This document shows, piece after piece, positions 25,876-34,580 of a stretch of 60,887 bases of DNA. Below the pieces are notes generated by a model, which did not search any database, was not told the DNA's origin, and saw only the letters and a list, made by a program, of their open reading frames with translations. How positions within the stretch are numbered: position 1 is the first letter of the stretch; each line of letters opens with the position of its first letter. The DNA is from a virus: IMG/VR virus record IMGVR_UViG_3300002835_015500, positions 1 through 60,887 of that record; one strand, written 5' to 3'. The position numbers and the translations under genes were made by a program.

Positions 25876-26003
25876 TGCCAATTCTTGTGTTCGGTGTTCC
25901 GTGGTGGTTTGTTATTTTATTGCTCGTCCCTATTTGGGTGCCGTTAATGCTGTATTTGATCTGTCTTTGGGTCAAGTTGGCTGAGAAGATGTTTTCAGAA
26001 TGA
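25875..26003 (+). CDS. 42-residue membrane microprotein
   Basis: ATG 25875 shares its A with the TGA of the previous gene and follows GAGGAGG by 4 nt, so expression by coupling is very likely. The product begins MPILVFGVPWW and is one strongly hydrophobic segment (about residues 2-34), rich in Trp, Leu, Val and Pro, with a charged end KLAEKMFSE. GC content and codons (CCG, GTC, CTG) differ from the neighbours, which suggests recent transfer. Candidate holin, superinfection or envelope peptide; nothing proves this. Confidence 0.7.
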   Translation: MPILVFGVPWWFVILLLVPIWVPLMLYLICLWVKLAEKMFSE

Positions 26004-26054
26004 TGATCAAAAATAATACTGGAATTTAAGTTTGAAACATGATATAAAAATTTC

Positions 26055-27110
26055 ATGGCAAATATATTGTTGTTTAGCGATCTTCATATTCATCCTCATA
26101 AAAAAAGCTTAGAAAGACTTGAGGATTGTTTAAAAATAATACCCTGGGTCTTTAATGTAGCTAAAGAAAATAATGTAAAAAATATATTATTTGGTGGAGA
26201 TTTTTTTCATGATCGTCAGAAAATTGATATCTACACATACCACAGAGCTTATGATACTCTTAAAAATAGCATAAAAGATACCAATATTAATATTTGGTTT
26301 TTACTTGGAAATCATGATCTTTGGTTTTATGAAAACACAGATATAAGTAGCGTCCATCCATTTTCATCAATCAAAGGTGTTAAAGTAATCTCAAAACCCT
26401 CTAGGTTCGAAATAGATGGTTTAAATTGGGATTTTCTTCCTTTTACCCAAAATCCAGTAAGTAGTTTGAAAACATTAAATTCACTTGAAGGTGAAAAACA
26501 ATGTTTAATTGGACATATTGCTTTAAATCAAGCAAAAATGCATGTAGGTAAATATTCTAGCGATATTGTTGTTGAGCATGAAGGAGATATGGTTTCAGTA
26601 GACACTGATCTTTTCATGGAATATGAACAAGTATTTTTAGGACATTTTCATTCTGAACAAAAAGTTAATGCTAAAGTAGAATATATTGGCTCCCCATTAC
26701 AATTAAGTTTTGGAGAAGCTTTTGAGGATAAGCATCTAATATTGTTAGACTCTAAAACAAGAAAGAAAAAATATATCAAAAATGATTTTAGTCCAAAGCA
26801 TTTTATATTAACAAAAGAAGATGTTAAAAAGTATGACTTAAACGGAAATTTTGTACACCTTCTCGTTGATGATATGTCTAATGTTGATATAATAAAGTTG
26901 AAGAAAGATTTGTTAAACGAAAATAAAATAGTTGATTTTAAAATAAAACAAAATATTTCCAAGAAAAACAAACCTACAGAAGATATTAAAGATGTTGTGT
27001 ATGATGAAAAAGAAATGCTTGAGAAATATGTTAGTCAATCTAAAGTAAGTTTAGACAAAGACTTGCTTGTTAAAATTGGTAAAAAAATCTGTGAGTATAA
27101 GGTTCAATGA
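26055..27110 (+). CDS. gp47-like SbcD/Mre11 nuclease subunit
   Basis: 351 residues. Metallophosphatase motifs are complete: FSDLHIHPH, GGDFFHDR, LLGNHDLW, IGHIALNQ and FLGHFHSEQ. The C-terminal 150 residues form a partner-binding region. With gp46 it resects double-strand ends for recombination-dependent replication. The ATG has no SD; a TATAAA lies 6 nt before it, so a leaderless or short-leader start is possible. It overlaps gp46 by 4 bp. Confidence 0.92.
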   Translation: MANILLFSDLHIHPHKKSLERLEDCLKIIPWVFNVAKENNVKNILFGGDFFHDRQKIDIYTYHRAYDTLKNSIKDTNINIWFLLGNHDLWFYENTDISSVHPFSSIKGVKVISKPSRFEIDGLNWDFLPFTQNPVSSLKTLNSLEGEKQCLIGHIALNQAKMHVGKYSSDIVVEHEGDMVSVDTDLFMEYEQVFLGHFHSEQKVNAKVEYIGSPLQLSFGEAFEDKHLILLDSKTRKKKYIKNDFSPKHFILTKEDVKKYDLNGNFVHLLVDDMSNVDIIKLKKDLLNENKIVDFKIKQNISKKNKPTEDIKDVVYDEKEMLEKYVSQSKVSLDKDLLVKIGKKICEYKVQ

Positions 27111-29113
27111 AAAATTTAAAATTTAAAAGTGCATCGGCTCAAAACTTCCTCCCATTCGGACCAGAGGGAATAAAAATAGATTTTGAGTCACTAGGAAATA
27201 TAATATTGATTAAGGGAGAAAATATAGACTACAAAGATGCCAACACCAAAGAAAGTAGCAATGGTTCTGGTAAAAGTAGTATCCAAGAAATAATAGTTTG
27301 GACTTTGTATGGAAAAACTATTAAAAATCCAAAAAAACTTAATAAAAATGATGTAATTCACAACATTTATAAAAAAGGTTGCAAGACCGAAGTTGTCTTT
27401 GATAAATATAAAATTCAAAGAGGAAGATCACCAGATTATCTTAAATTATGGGAATTTGATGGTGATAAATGGGATGAATACACACAAGGGAAAAGTCAGG
27501 ACACACAACAAAGAATAGAAGAGATAATAGGTTTATCTTATGAATCATTTTTAAGCACTTCAGTGTTTACCGATGATCAAGTAAATTGTTTTCTAGAGGC
27601 AACGGTTCCCGAAAAAAGAGAAATAATTGAAGATTTACTTTCTCTTTCTGTTTATAAACAAAGATTTGAAAACAGTAAGATATTATTAAAAGAAAATAAA
27701 TCTAATTTAAAACAACTTTCTAATGAATATGAACTAATATTAAATAACAATAAATCTATTGAAAATAAAATAGAAAACTCTTTACAGACTGAAAAAAAGT
27801 GGAAATTAGATAGACAAAACGAAATCAAAAACATAATATCTAAAATAAAAGAAAAAGAAAAATTACTTGAAAATTTAAATGATGATGAAGAGTTAAAAAA
27901 TTATCAAGTATCTAGGTCCAAATCTGTAGAAGTAAATAAAAAAATAGAAACAGAAAGTTTAGAGTTTAAAAAAATATCTGAGCAAAAGAATAATTTAAAA
28001 ATTGATATTGACTCTCTTAATAAAAAAATAAATTCTAACAAAGAAAATATAAAAAATCTTGAATTTGATAAGCGTGTAAAAACAACAGAAGTTGAAAAAA
28101 ATAATAAAGAAATATTATTGTTAAAAAGCAACAAGACAGGTCAAGTTTGTAAAAACTGTTATGGTGAAATAAACCCAGAAAATTATAAGGGTGTAATTAA
28201 AAAATATGAAAAATCAAATGAGTCTATTCAATCTGAAATTGATAAAATATTGAAAGATATTTTAGAATTAGATTTTTCTAAGGAAAGCGAATCTTTAAAA
28301 GAAAAAGAAACTTCTTTTAAAGATATTTGTAAAAAAGAAAAGGATCTTGAATCTTCTATATCAAAACTTAGAAGTGAATTTATAAAATTAAGTTCTGTAA
28401 AAGAACCTGAGTCCAATAATTCTAAAAATGTAATAGAAAAAGAAATAGAATTGATGAAAGAGGAAGCTAAAAAGTATAAAGAAATTTATGAAAATAGTCC
28501 CTACAAAGATATAATAAATGAATTGAAAAACGACTTAGACAAATCTAAAGATAATTTAGAAAAAAAACAAAAAAACATAAAAGATATAGAAAAGCATATT
28601 CCATATTACGAATTCTGGACAGAAGCTTTTGGAGACTCCGGAATCAGAAAATGGGTCGTAGACAGCATTATTCCAGCATTAAACAGTAGGCTAGAATACT
28701 GGATGCAAGTGTTGGACGACAATAGAATTAAAATTGAATTTAATAACGAACTAGAAGAAACCATACACAAAAACTTAGAAGAAAATGTAGAATTTTTCTA
28801 CTACACAATGAGTGCGGGTCAAAAAAGAAGGCTAAATCTAGCTGTTAGTCAAAGTTTTGCACACATAATGATGTTGGTCAACAACACTTGTCCAAGTTTA
28901 TGTTTTTTAGATGAGGTTACGACTAACATAGATCCAGTGGGAGTTCAAGGAATATACAATATGATTTGCGAACTATCGGAACAAAGACAAATTTTTATAA
29001 CCACCCATGATATAGATCTATTAAACATGCTTTCTGGTTGTGATACTATTAAATTAAAAATGGAAAACGGAATATCAAAACTAGAAGTCGATGAAAATAA
29101 ATCATCCGATTGA
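27107..29113 (+). CDS. gp46-like SbcC/Rad50 ATPase subunit
   Basis: 668 residues. N-lobe with Walker A NGSGKSS; long coiled coil from about 180 to 480 interrupted by the zinc hook CKNC at residues 348-351; C-lobe with signature MSAGQKRRLNLA, Walker B LCFLDEVTTN and the D-loop/switch ITTHD. It pairs with the preceding gp47-like nuclease. The C-terminus overlaps the promoter region of nrdB. Confidence 0.93.
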   Translation: MKNLKFKSASAQNFLPFGPEGIKIDFESLGNIILIKGENIDYKDANTKESSNGSGKSSIQEIIVWTLYGKTIKNPKKLNKNDVIHNIYKKGCKTEVVFDKYKIQRGRSPDYLKLWEFDGDKWDEYTQGKSQDTQQRIEEIIGLSYESFLSTSVFTDDQVNCFLEATVPEKREIIEDLLSLSVYKQRFENSKILLKENKSNLKQLSNEYELILNNNKSIENKIENSLQTEKKWKLDRQNEIKNIISKIKEKEKLLENLNDDEELKNYQVSRSKSVEVNKKIETESLEFKKISEQKNNLKIDIDSLNKKINSNKENIKNLEFDKRVKTTEVEKNNKEILLLKSNKTGQVCKNCYGEINPENYKGVIKKYEKSNESIQSEIDKILKDILELDFSKESESLKEKETSFKDICKKEKDLESSISKLRSEFIKLSSVKEPESNNSKNVIEKEIELMKEEAKKYKEIYENSPYKDIINELKNDLDKSKDNLEKKQKNIKDIEKHIPYYEFWTEAFGDSGIRKWVVDSIIPALNSRLEYWMQVLDDNRIKIEFNNELEETIHKNLEENVEFFYYTMSAGQKRRLNLAVSQSFAHIMMLVNNTCPSLCFLDEVTTNIDPVGVQGIYNMICELSEQRQIFITTHDIDLLNMLSGCDTIKLKMENGISKLEVDENKSSD

Positions 29114-29138
29114 TCAGAATCTTATAAAATTGTATAAT
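29110..29138 (+). promoter_or_regulatory. Sigma-70-type promoter of the nrd genes
   Basis: TTGATC (29110-29115), 17 bp, TATAAT (29133-29138). Leader of about 100 nt leading to an AGGAG before nrdB. The 132-bp gap holds no other feature I can see. Confidence 0.65.
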
Positions 29139-29245
29139 CCTGAACCGTTAAAAATATCTATTTTTAAGGCAAAAATTAATAAAAAAAATTTTTAACACTT
29201 AGAACATTAGATAACTGCTAAGAGAAAAACTAGGAGATTTTTATT

Positions 29246-30217
29246 ATGATATTCGACGAACAAATTAGCAGGAAGCCAGATCATTATCCATGGACACAAG
29301 ATTTTATTGCTAGTATGCATAATGGGTTCTGGACAGATAAAGAATTTAATTTTCAAAGCGACATACAAGATTTTAAGGTTTCTCTTACTGAACAAGAAAG
29401 AGAAATAATCACAAGAGCCTTGGCTACAATTGGACAACTTGAAATAAGCGTTAAGAAGTTTTGGGCTAAATTAGGTGATAACCTACCCCACCCCAGCATT
29501 AACGATATGGGTTACGTTATGGCAAACACAGAGGTAATTCATGGAGATGCTTATGAGCGTCTTCTTGAAGTTCTTGGAATAGATGATGCTTTTGATAATA
29601 TTTTAGAATTAGATATTATTAAAGGAAGAGTTAATTATCTAAGAAAACATCTGCGTAGATTCCACTCAGATAATAAAAAACAATTTATTTATTCTTTAAT
29701 ACTTTTCACTTTATTTGTTGAGAATATAGCTCTTTTCTCCCAGTTTTATACTATAAGTTGGTTCGGTAGGTATAAAAATTTATTAAAGGATACTAATAAA
29801 CAAGTAGAATATACTTCAAGAGAAGAAAATCTTCATGCAATGATAGGAATGAAGATCATCAATGTAATAAGAAAAGAACACCCAGAATTATTTGATAAAG
29901 AGCTTGAAGAAAAAATATTAAGTGAATCTAAAGAAGCTGTAAAATATGAAATGCAAATAATAGAGTGGATTGTGAATGGATATGTTTCTGAAAAATTAAA
30001 TTCAAATATATTAAAAGAGTTTGTGAAAAATAGAATGAATGATTCTTTAAAACAAATTGGTTATAATAAAATATTTGATGTTGATAAAGAAGTGCTTTCA
30101 AAAACAACTTGGTTTGAAGAGCAGGTTTTAGGAAACAACTCCACAGATTTTTTTCATTCAAGAGTGACAGAGTACTCTAAAAAATCTCAAAGTTTTTCTG
30201 AAGAAGATCTGTTTTAA
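29246..30217 (+). CDS. nrdB: Ribonucleotide reductase class I small subunit
   Basis: 323 residues. Ferritin-like diiron motifs: the LEISVKKFW helix (Glu), TEVIHGDAYERLL (Glu and His; the Tyr 4 residues after His is at the radical-Tyr position), LFVENIALFSQF and SREENLHAMIG (Glu-x2-His). With NrdA it makes dNTPs. SD AGGAG 9 nt before ATG. The order is nrdB before nrdA, as opposed to the common nrdA-nrdB order. Confidence 0.93.
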   Translation: MIFDEQISRKPDHYPWTQDFIASMHNGFWTDKEFNFQSDIQDFKVSLTEQEREIITRALATIGQLEISVKKFWAKLGDNLPHPSINDMGYVMANTEVIHGDAYERLLEVLGIDDAFDNILELDIIKGRVNYLRKHLRRFHSDNKKQFIYSLILFTLFVENIALFSQFYTISWFGRYKNLLKDTNKQVEYTSREENLHAMIGMKIINVIRKEHPELFDKELEEKILSESKEAVKYEMQIIEWIVNGYVSEKLNSNILKEFVKNRMNDSLKQIGYNKIFDVDKEVLSKTTWFEEQVLGNNSTDFFHSRVTEYSKKSQSFSEEDLF

Positions 30218-30262
30218 TTTTAAATAATCTACGGTATAATAAAACACCCAGAAAGCACAAAA

Positions 30263-31918
30263 ATGACAGCAAACAAAGATTATTATTGGCTCAATTCCCA
30301 TAGTCGATTATTTCTCGAAAGAGGTTACCTGGAAGAAGGTGTATCACCTGAAGAAAGAATCAAACAAATAGCAGACAATGCAGAGAAAATACTTAAAATA
30401 AAAGGATTTTCTGAAAAATTCCAAAACTATATGTCAAAAGGCTTTTATAGTCTTGCAACACCAATATGGACCAATTTTGGAAATAAAAGAGGATTGCCTG
30501 TAAGTTGTTTTAACTCGCATGTATCTGATACTATGGAGTCTATTCTCACTAAAACTGCTGAAGTGGGAATGATGTCTAAATTAGGAGGAGGAACCAGCGG
30601 ATATTTCGGAGATCTAAGAGCCAGAGGGACTCCTATTAGTGTTGGCGGAGAATCTAGTGGTGCTGTTCATTTTATGGAAATATTTGACAAGGTTGCAAAT
30701 GTAGTTAGTCAAGGGTCAGCACGCAGAGGAAGTTTTGCAGCTTATCTTCCTGTAGAGCACACCGATATCGAAGAGTTCCTCCAGATTAGATCTGAAGGAC
30801 ATTCTATTCAAAATATGAGTATTGGTGTTACTGTTACTGATAAATTCATGAAAGATCTTGTTGATGGAGACAAAGACAAAAGAAAAATTTGGGCTAAAGT
30901 AATACAGAAAAGATTTGAAACAGGTTATCCTTATATAATGTTTACTGATAATGTAAACAAAGCAGCACCAAAAGTTTATAAAGATAATAAACTAAAGATA
31001 AAAAGTAGTAATTTGTGCTCTGAAATAAGTCTTGTATCTGATGAAAACAACTCTTTTGTATGTGTTTTATCCAGTCTTAATTTACTTCATTGGGATGAAA
31101 TCAAAGATACCGATGCTGTAGAAACATTGGTTTATTTTCTTGATGCTGTTAATGAGGAATTTGTTCAAAAAACTGAAGGTGTGAAATATATGGAGGCTGC
31201 CCATAATTTCGCAAAAAACCAAAGAGCATTAGGGATGGGCGTTTTAGGTTGGCATTCATTTTTGCAATCTAAAATGATTGCATTCGAGTCGATGCAAGCC
31301 AAGCTTCTTAATGTTGAAATTTGGAAAACTATTAGACAAAGAGCAGATAAGGCTACAGAAGATATGGCTAAGGAATACGGAGAACCAGATCTTCTTAAAG
31401 GCTATGGTAGACGAAATGTGACCACTTTGGCTGTTGCCCCTACAACTTCAAGTAGCTTTATACTAGGGCAGGTAAGCCCCAGTATAGAGCCTTTAAATAG
31501 TAACTATTTTGTTAAAAATCTTGCAAAAGGAAAGTTTACTTATAAAAATCCATATTTGAAAGAAATTCTTAAAAAATATGATCAACATAATGATGATACA
31601 TGGAAGACTATCTTGATTAGAGGTGGATCAGTACAACATTTAGATTTTCTTACCCAAGAAGAAAAAGATGTTTTTAAGACTTTTGGAGAAATTAGTCAAA
31701 AAGAAATAGTCATCCAAGCTTCTCAAAGACAAAAATACATCGACCAGTCTCAATCTTTAAACTTAATGATTCCTCCTAACACACCTCCAAAGGAAGTTAA
31801 TTCCCTATTAATAGAGGGTTGGGAGATGGGGATTAAAACTTTCTACTATCAAAGAAGTGCAAACCCAGCCCAAGAATTAGCCAGATCTATTTTAACCTGT
31901 TCAAGTTGTGAATCATAA
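30263..31918 (+). CDS. nrdA: Ribonucleotide reductase large subunit (short form)
   Basis: 551 residues. Active-site landmarks: Cys in LPVSCFNS, NLCSEISL (radical Cys), CVLSSLNL (second redox Cys), APTTSSSFILG, the FYYQR tyrosine pair for radical transfer, and a C-terminal TCSSCES redox tail. The N-terminal ATP-cone of E. coli and T4 NrdA is missing, so overall activity would not be shut off by dATP. A TATAAT (30235-30240) lies in the intergenic gap. The next gene follows 2 bp later. Confidence 0.93.
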   Translation: MTANKDYYWLNSHSRLFLERGYLEEGVSPEERIKQIADNAEKILKIKGFSEKFQNYMSKGFYSLATPIWTNFGNKRGLPVSCFNSHVSDTMESILTKTAEVGMMSKLGGGTSGYFGDLRARGTPISVGGESSGAVHFMEIFDKVANVVSQGSARRGSFAAYLPVEHTDIEEFLQIRSEGHSIQNMSIGVTVTDKFMKDLVDGDKDKRKIWAKVIQKRFETGYPYIMFTDNVNKAAPKVYKDNKLKIKSSNLCSEISLVSDENNSFVCVLSSLNLLHWDEIKDTDAVETLVYFLDAVNEEFVQKTEGVKYMEAAHNFAKNQRALGMGVLGWHSFLQSKMIAFESMQAKLLNVEIWKTIRQRADKATEDMAKEYGEPDLLKGYGRRNVTTLAVAPTTSSSFILGQVSPSIEPLNSNYFVKNLAKGKFTYKNPYLKEILKKYDQHNDDTWKTILIRGGSVQHLDFLTQEEKDVFKTFGEISQKEIVIQASQRQKYIDQSQSLNLMIPPNTPPKEVNSLLIEGWEMGIKTFYYQRSANPAQELARSILTCSSCES

Positions 31919-31920
31919 TT

Positions 31921-32418
31921 ATGATTATTAATCTTAAAAATTATGATCTCTATTTTCTTAGAGATATCACAAAGCAAAGAAATGAAAAAAAACATAGATT
32001 TGGATCTATGACATATGGAGGAAAGCAAGGAAGTGCAAGAGCTCATTTTATTGGCTTAGCTGGCGAATATGCTGTGGCTAAAAGTATTGGTGTTGAAATA
32101 GACACTAGAATATTTGATAATCATGGAGATGATGGAATTGATTTGCCTGATGGAAAATGGAGTGTAAAAACTACCACATATCTTAATGATCCTTATCTAA
32201 GAGTGGAAGTCCATCACTTTAATGAGAATGCTCAAGGCTATGTTCTTTGTGCTTATAATCCTGAAATTAATTTAAGATTGGTAGAGATTGTAGGTTGGGC
32301 TTCAAAAGATAAGGTAAAACAAGCTGAAAAAAGATTTTTAAGGCATGGAGGACCTTTAAACTACATATTAAAAAAACAAAAATTAAAAGAATGGAAAATT
32401 TTTAATGAAACTATCTGA
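31921..32418 (+). CDS. PD-(D/E)XK nuclease-like protein
   Basis: 165 residues. A GLAGEYAVAKSIG helix with an early Glu is followed by DNHGDDGIDLPDGKWSVKT, where GIDL plus S-V-K fits the D-x(n)-(D/E)-x-K core of restriction-type nucleases. The position 2 bp after nrdA suggests co-transcription with DNA metabolism genes. It could degrade host DNA or process branched DNA, but the substrate cannot be read from sequence. Confidence 0.55.
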   Translation: MIINLKNYDLYFLRDITKQRNEKKHRFGSMTYGGKQGSARAHFIGLAGEYAVAKSIGVEIDTRIFDNHGDDGIDLPDGKWSVKTTTYLNDPYLRVEVHHFNENAQGYVLCAYNPEINLRLVEIVGWASKDKVKQAEKRFLRHGGPLNYILKKQKLKEWKIFNETI

Positions 32419-32734
32419 TTTTATAGCCGATCTAGCTTCAATGTTGAGGTTGTTTTTTAAATTTTTAATAAAAATTTTTAATTATATTGTTCTTCCTTTT
32501 ATTATTTTGTTTCCTATTATAGCCCTAACACTAGACGCTGCTGGAAATCTTGATGAATTCCCACTACTAGCTTGGATTTTTATTTATATTTTAATATTTT
32601 GGAAGATAACAATTCCTATTTTATTTTTATTTGCAGGTATAGGTTTGTATAATATAACCATGCTTCTAGATAAAAAGTTAAATGATAAAAGGAGCTACCG
32701 GAAACGAGGGAGTAGGAATAAAAAAAGTGAATAA
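32405..32734 (+). CDS. Small membrane protein, two to three membrane segments
   Basis: 109 residues. Hydrophobic segments at about 20-44 (FNYIVLPFIILFPIIALTL) and 53-85 (PLLAWIFIYILIFW and ILFLFAGIGLYNI), ending in a basic tail (KRSYRKRGSRNKKSE) that should remain in the cytoplasm. It overlaps the nuclease-like gene by 14 bp. Function unknown; membrane lysis or exclusion roles are possible. Confidence 0.7.
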   Translation: MKLSDFIADLASMLRLFFKFLIKIFNYIVLPFIILFPIIALTLDAAGNLDEFPLLAWIFIYILIFWKITIPILFLFAGIGLYNITMLLDKKLNDKRSYRKRGSRNKKSE

Positions 32735-32894
32735 AGAAGAAATTGAAAATTTATTAAAACAAGCCCACATAGAAGGCTATAGACTAGGGTATGCATTTGC
32801 AAATAATTATCACGTTGTTGTTAATTCGCTTTTAGCTAAGCATGAAATTGATTTTAAAAAAACAATAGAGATTCGGAAATTAAACAAGGAGTAA
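32727..32894 (+). CDS. Small hypothetical protein, GTG start
   Basis: 55 residues if GTG 32727 is used, which follows AGGA by 9 nt and overlaps the previous stop by 8 bp. An ATG at 32682 in the same frame has no SD and would add 15 residues. Helical, with a GYRLGYAFANNYHVVV segment. Located directly before dUTPase. No family recognised. Confidence 0.6.
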   Translation: MNKEEIENLLKQAHIEGYRLGYAFANNYHVVVNSLLAKHEIDFKKTIEIRKLNKE

Positions 32895-32900
32895 TTTAAA

Positions 32901-33320
32901 ATGATAAAAGTTAAAAAACTACATGAACTGGCTAAGATTCCAAGTCGGGCAAACGCAACAGATGCGGGGGCAGATTTATATTCGGTAGAAAAAGTTTTAA
33001 TTCCATCTTTATCAAGAGCATTGGTAAAAACTGGGGTATCCATAGAAATTCCAGAAAATTATTATGGAAGAATAGCTCCTAGATCTGGACTTGCTTTTAA
33101 AAATGGAATTGATGTTCTTGCTGGAGTAATCGATAGCTCCTATAGAGGAGAATTAGGAGTGATACTATTTAATACAGATAATAAAGAATATGTTGTCAAT
33201 ATTGGAGATAAAATAGCTCAATTAATAATTGAAGCACATTATAATTTTGAATTTGAATTATCGGATAAATTACAAGAAACAAATAGAGGTTCTGGTGGTT
33301 TTGGATCAACAGGCAAATAA
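32901..33320 (+). CDS. dut: dUTPase (trimeric type)
   Basis: 139 residues with all five motifs: DAGADLYS, APRSGLA, GVIDSSYRGE, GDKIAQLI and the C-terminal RGSGGFGSTG that closes over the active site. It hydrolyses dUTP to dUMP, the ThyX substrate, and keeps uracil out of DNA. SD AAGGAG is 9 nt before the ATG. Confidence 0.96.
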   Translation: MIKVKKLHELAKIPSRANATDAGADLYSVEKVLIPSLSRALVKTGVSIEIPENYYGRIAPRSGLAFKNGIDVLAGVIDSSYRGELGVILFNTDNKEYVVNIGDKIAQLIIEAHYNFEFELSDKLQETNRGSGGFGSTGK

Positions 33321-33348
33321 AAATCCTGGCAGGAAATATTCCTGTAGG

Positions 33349-33356
33349 TATATATA
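33349..33356 (+). promoter_or_regulatory. Late-type box TATATATA
   Basis: Exactly TATATATA followed by TTTTT and ATG 33362: 5-nt spacing, no SD. Confidence 0.55.
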
Positions 33357-33361
33357 TTTTT

Positions 33362-33889
33362 ATGAGATTTAAAGAATTTTTATTAAAAGAAAATAATGAA
33401 AATTATTTTATTGTTAAGGTTGGAGACATACTTACAGCTCTTCAAACAATATATGAAGATTCTGGAGTTATGAGTAAAAAAGATACCGATGATTATTTAA
33501 TGAATGTTGTAAATAGAATGAGACCTTTGTTAAAAACAAAAGCAAATCCTGTATATTTAAAAACTGTTCAAAAAATTGCTATAAATCTAATGAAATATTT
33601 AGATCCTCAAACTCCAACTTTTAACATAGACACAAAAGCTTTAATAATGAGTTGTATTAAAGAGCTAGAAAGTTTAGTTTCTGGAAAGGGATCAACCTTA
33701 AATAAGGTTAACCAAAAGCAAGAAGATGGACTACCCAAACCAGAAGATTCAATAAACAATGATTTAAAAAAGCAATCTTCCAATATGAAAGAGGCGGACC
33801 CAGTAAATCCAGGAATGGAAACAGGAGTAGATAATTACAACGCCCCACCTATGGCTGGAGATGGATCAAGAACTTTGAACGTAATATAA
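33362..33889 (+). CDS. Hypothetical protein with capsid-targeting-like N-terminus
   Basis: 175 residues, beginning MRFKEFLLKENNENY. A helical body (residues 20-110) is followed by a disordered Asn/Pro/Gly-rich tail. Candidate internal head protein expressed late, because a TATATATA box lies 5 nt before its ATG and no SD is present. The thyX promoter lies inside its 3' end. No family recognised. Confidence 0.75.
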   Translation: MRFKEFLLKENNENYFIVKVGDILTALQTIYEDSGVMSKKDTDDYLMNVVNRMRPLLKTKANPVYLKTVQKIAINLMKYLDPQTPTFNIDTKALIMSCIKELESLVSGKGSTLNKVNQKQEDGLPKPEDSINNDLKKQSSNMKEADPVNPGMETGVDNYNAPPMAGDGSRTLNVI

Positions 33890-33903
33890 TTTTTTGCTAC
33901 AAT
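33875..33903 (+). promoter_or_regulatory. Sigma-70-type promoter of thyX
   Basis: TTGAAC (33875-33880), 17 bp, TACAAT (33898-33903). Start about 33910, 17 nt before ATG 33927, with GGAG in the leader. Confidence 0.6.
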
Positions 33904-33926
33904 TGCATTTAACAATGGAGCAAAAA

Positions 33927-34580
33927 ATGATTGTAAAATTTAAAACAATAACTCCCGATGCTGAAAAAATAATGGCTTATTGTGCGAGGGTAAGCAATCC
34001 AAACAACCAAGATAATGAAAATTATTCTAAACTATTATCTTATTGTATAAAAAATAGACATTGGAGTATATTTGAAATGGCTAACATGTGTTTAGAAATT
34101 AACACAACAAGAGGATTAGCTGCTCAAATTCTAAGACATAGAAGCATGAATTTCCAAGAATTTAGCCAAAGATATTCGGACACAACATTATTGTGTGATG
34201 ATATTCCACTTTTTGAATTACGTAGTCAAGATAATAAAAACCGTCAAAATAGTATAGATGATGTAAGTGACGAGATTAAATCAAAATGGAATACAAAAAT
34301 CAGAGAACATCTAGCTAAATCTAAAGCAATATATGACGGGATGATAGAAGACGGAATAGCCAAAGAGTGTGCTAGATTTGTTTTACCTTTAGCAACACCA
34401 ACAAGGCTTTATGCAAACGCTACTATTCGTAGTTGGATAACATACATCTCGCTTAGAGAAAAAAATGGAACTCAAAAAGAACACATGGTTATTGCAAAAG
34501 AGTGTAAGCAAATTTTTTGCGAACAACTACCAACAGTTGCTGAAGCATTAGGAGGCTTTGATCAAGACTGGAATATATGA
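33927..34580 (+). CDS. thyX: Flavin-dependent thymidylate synthase
   Basis: 217 residues. The ThyX signature RHR-x7-S is present as RHRSMNFQEFS followed by QRYSD, and ATIRSWITYI occurs in the C-terminal part. It methylates dUMP to dTMP with FAD and methylene-tetrahydrofolate. ATG 33927 is preferred because GGAG lies 6 nt upstream; ATG 33915 is an alternative. It overlaps the HldE-like gene by 4 bp. Works with dCMP deaminase and dUTPase encoded elsewhere in this window. Confidence 0.94.
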   Translation: MIVKFKTITPDAEKIMAYCARVSNPNNQDNENYSKLLSYCIKNRHWSIFEMANMCLEINTTRGLAAQILRHRSMNFQEFSQRYSDTTLLCDDIPLFELRSQDNKNRQNSIDDVSDEIKSKWNTKIREHLAKSKAIYDGMIEDGIAKECARFVLPLATPTRLYANATIRSWITYISLREKNGTQKEHMVIAKECKQIFCEQLPTVAEALGGFDQDWNI

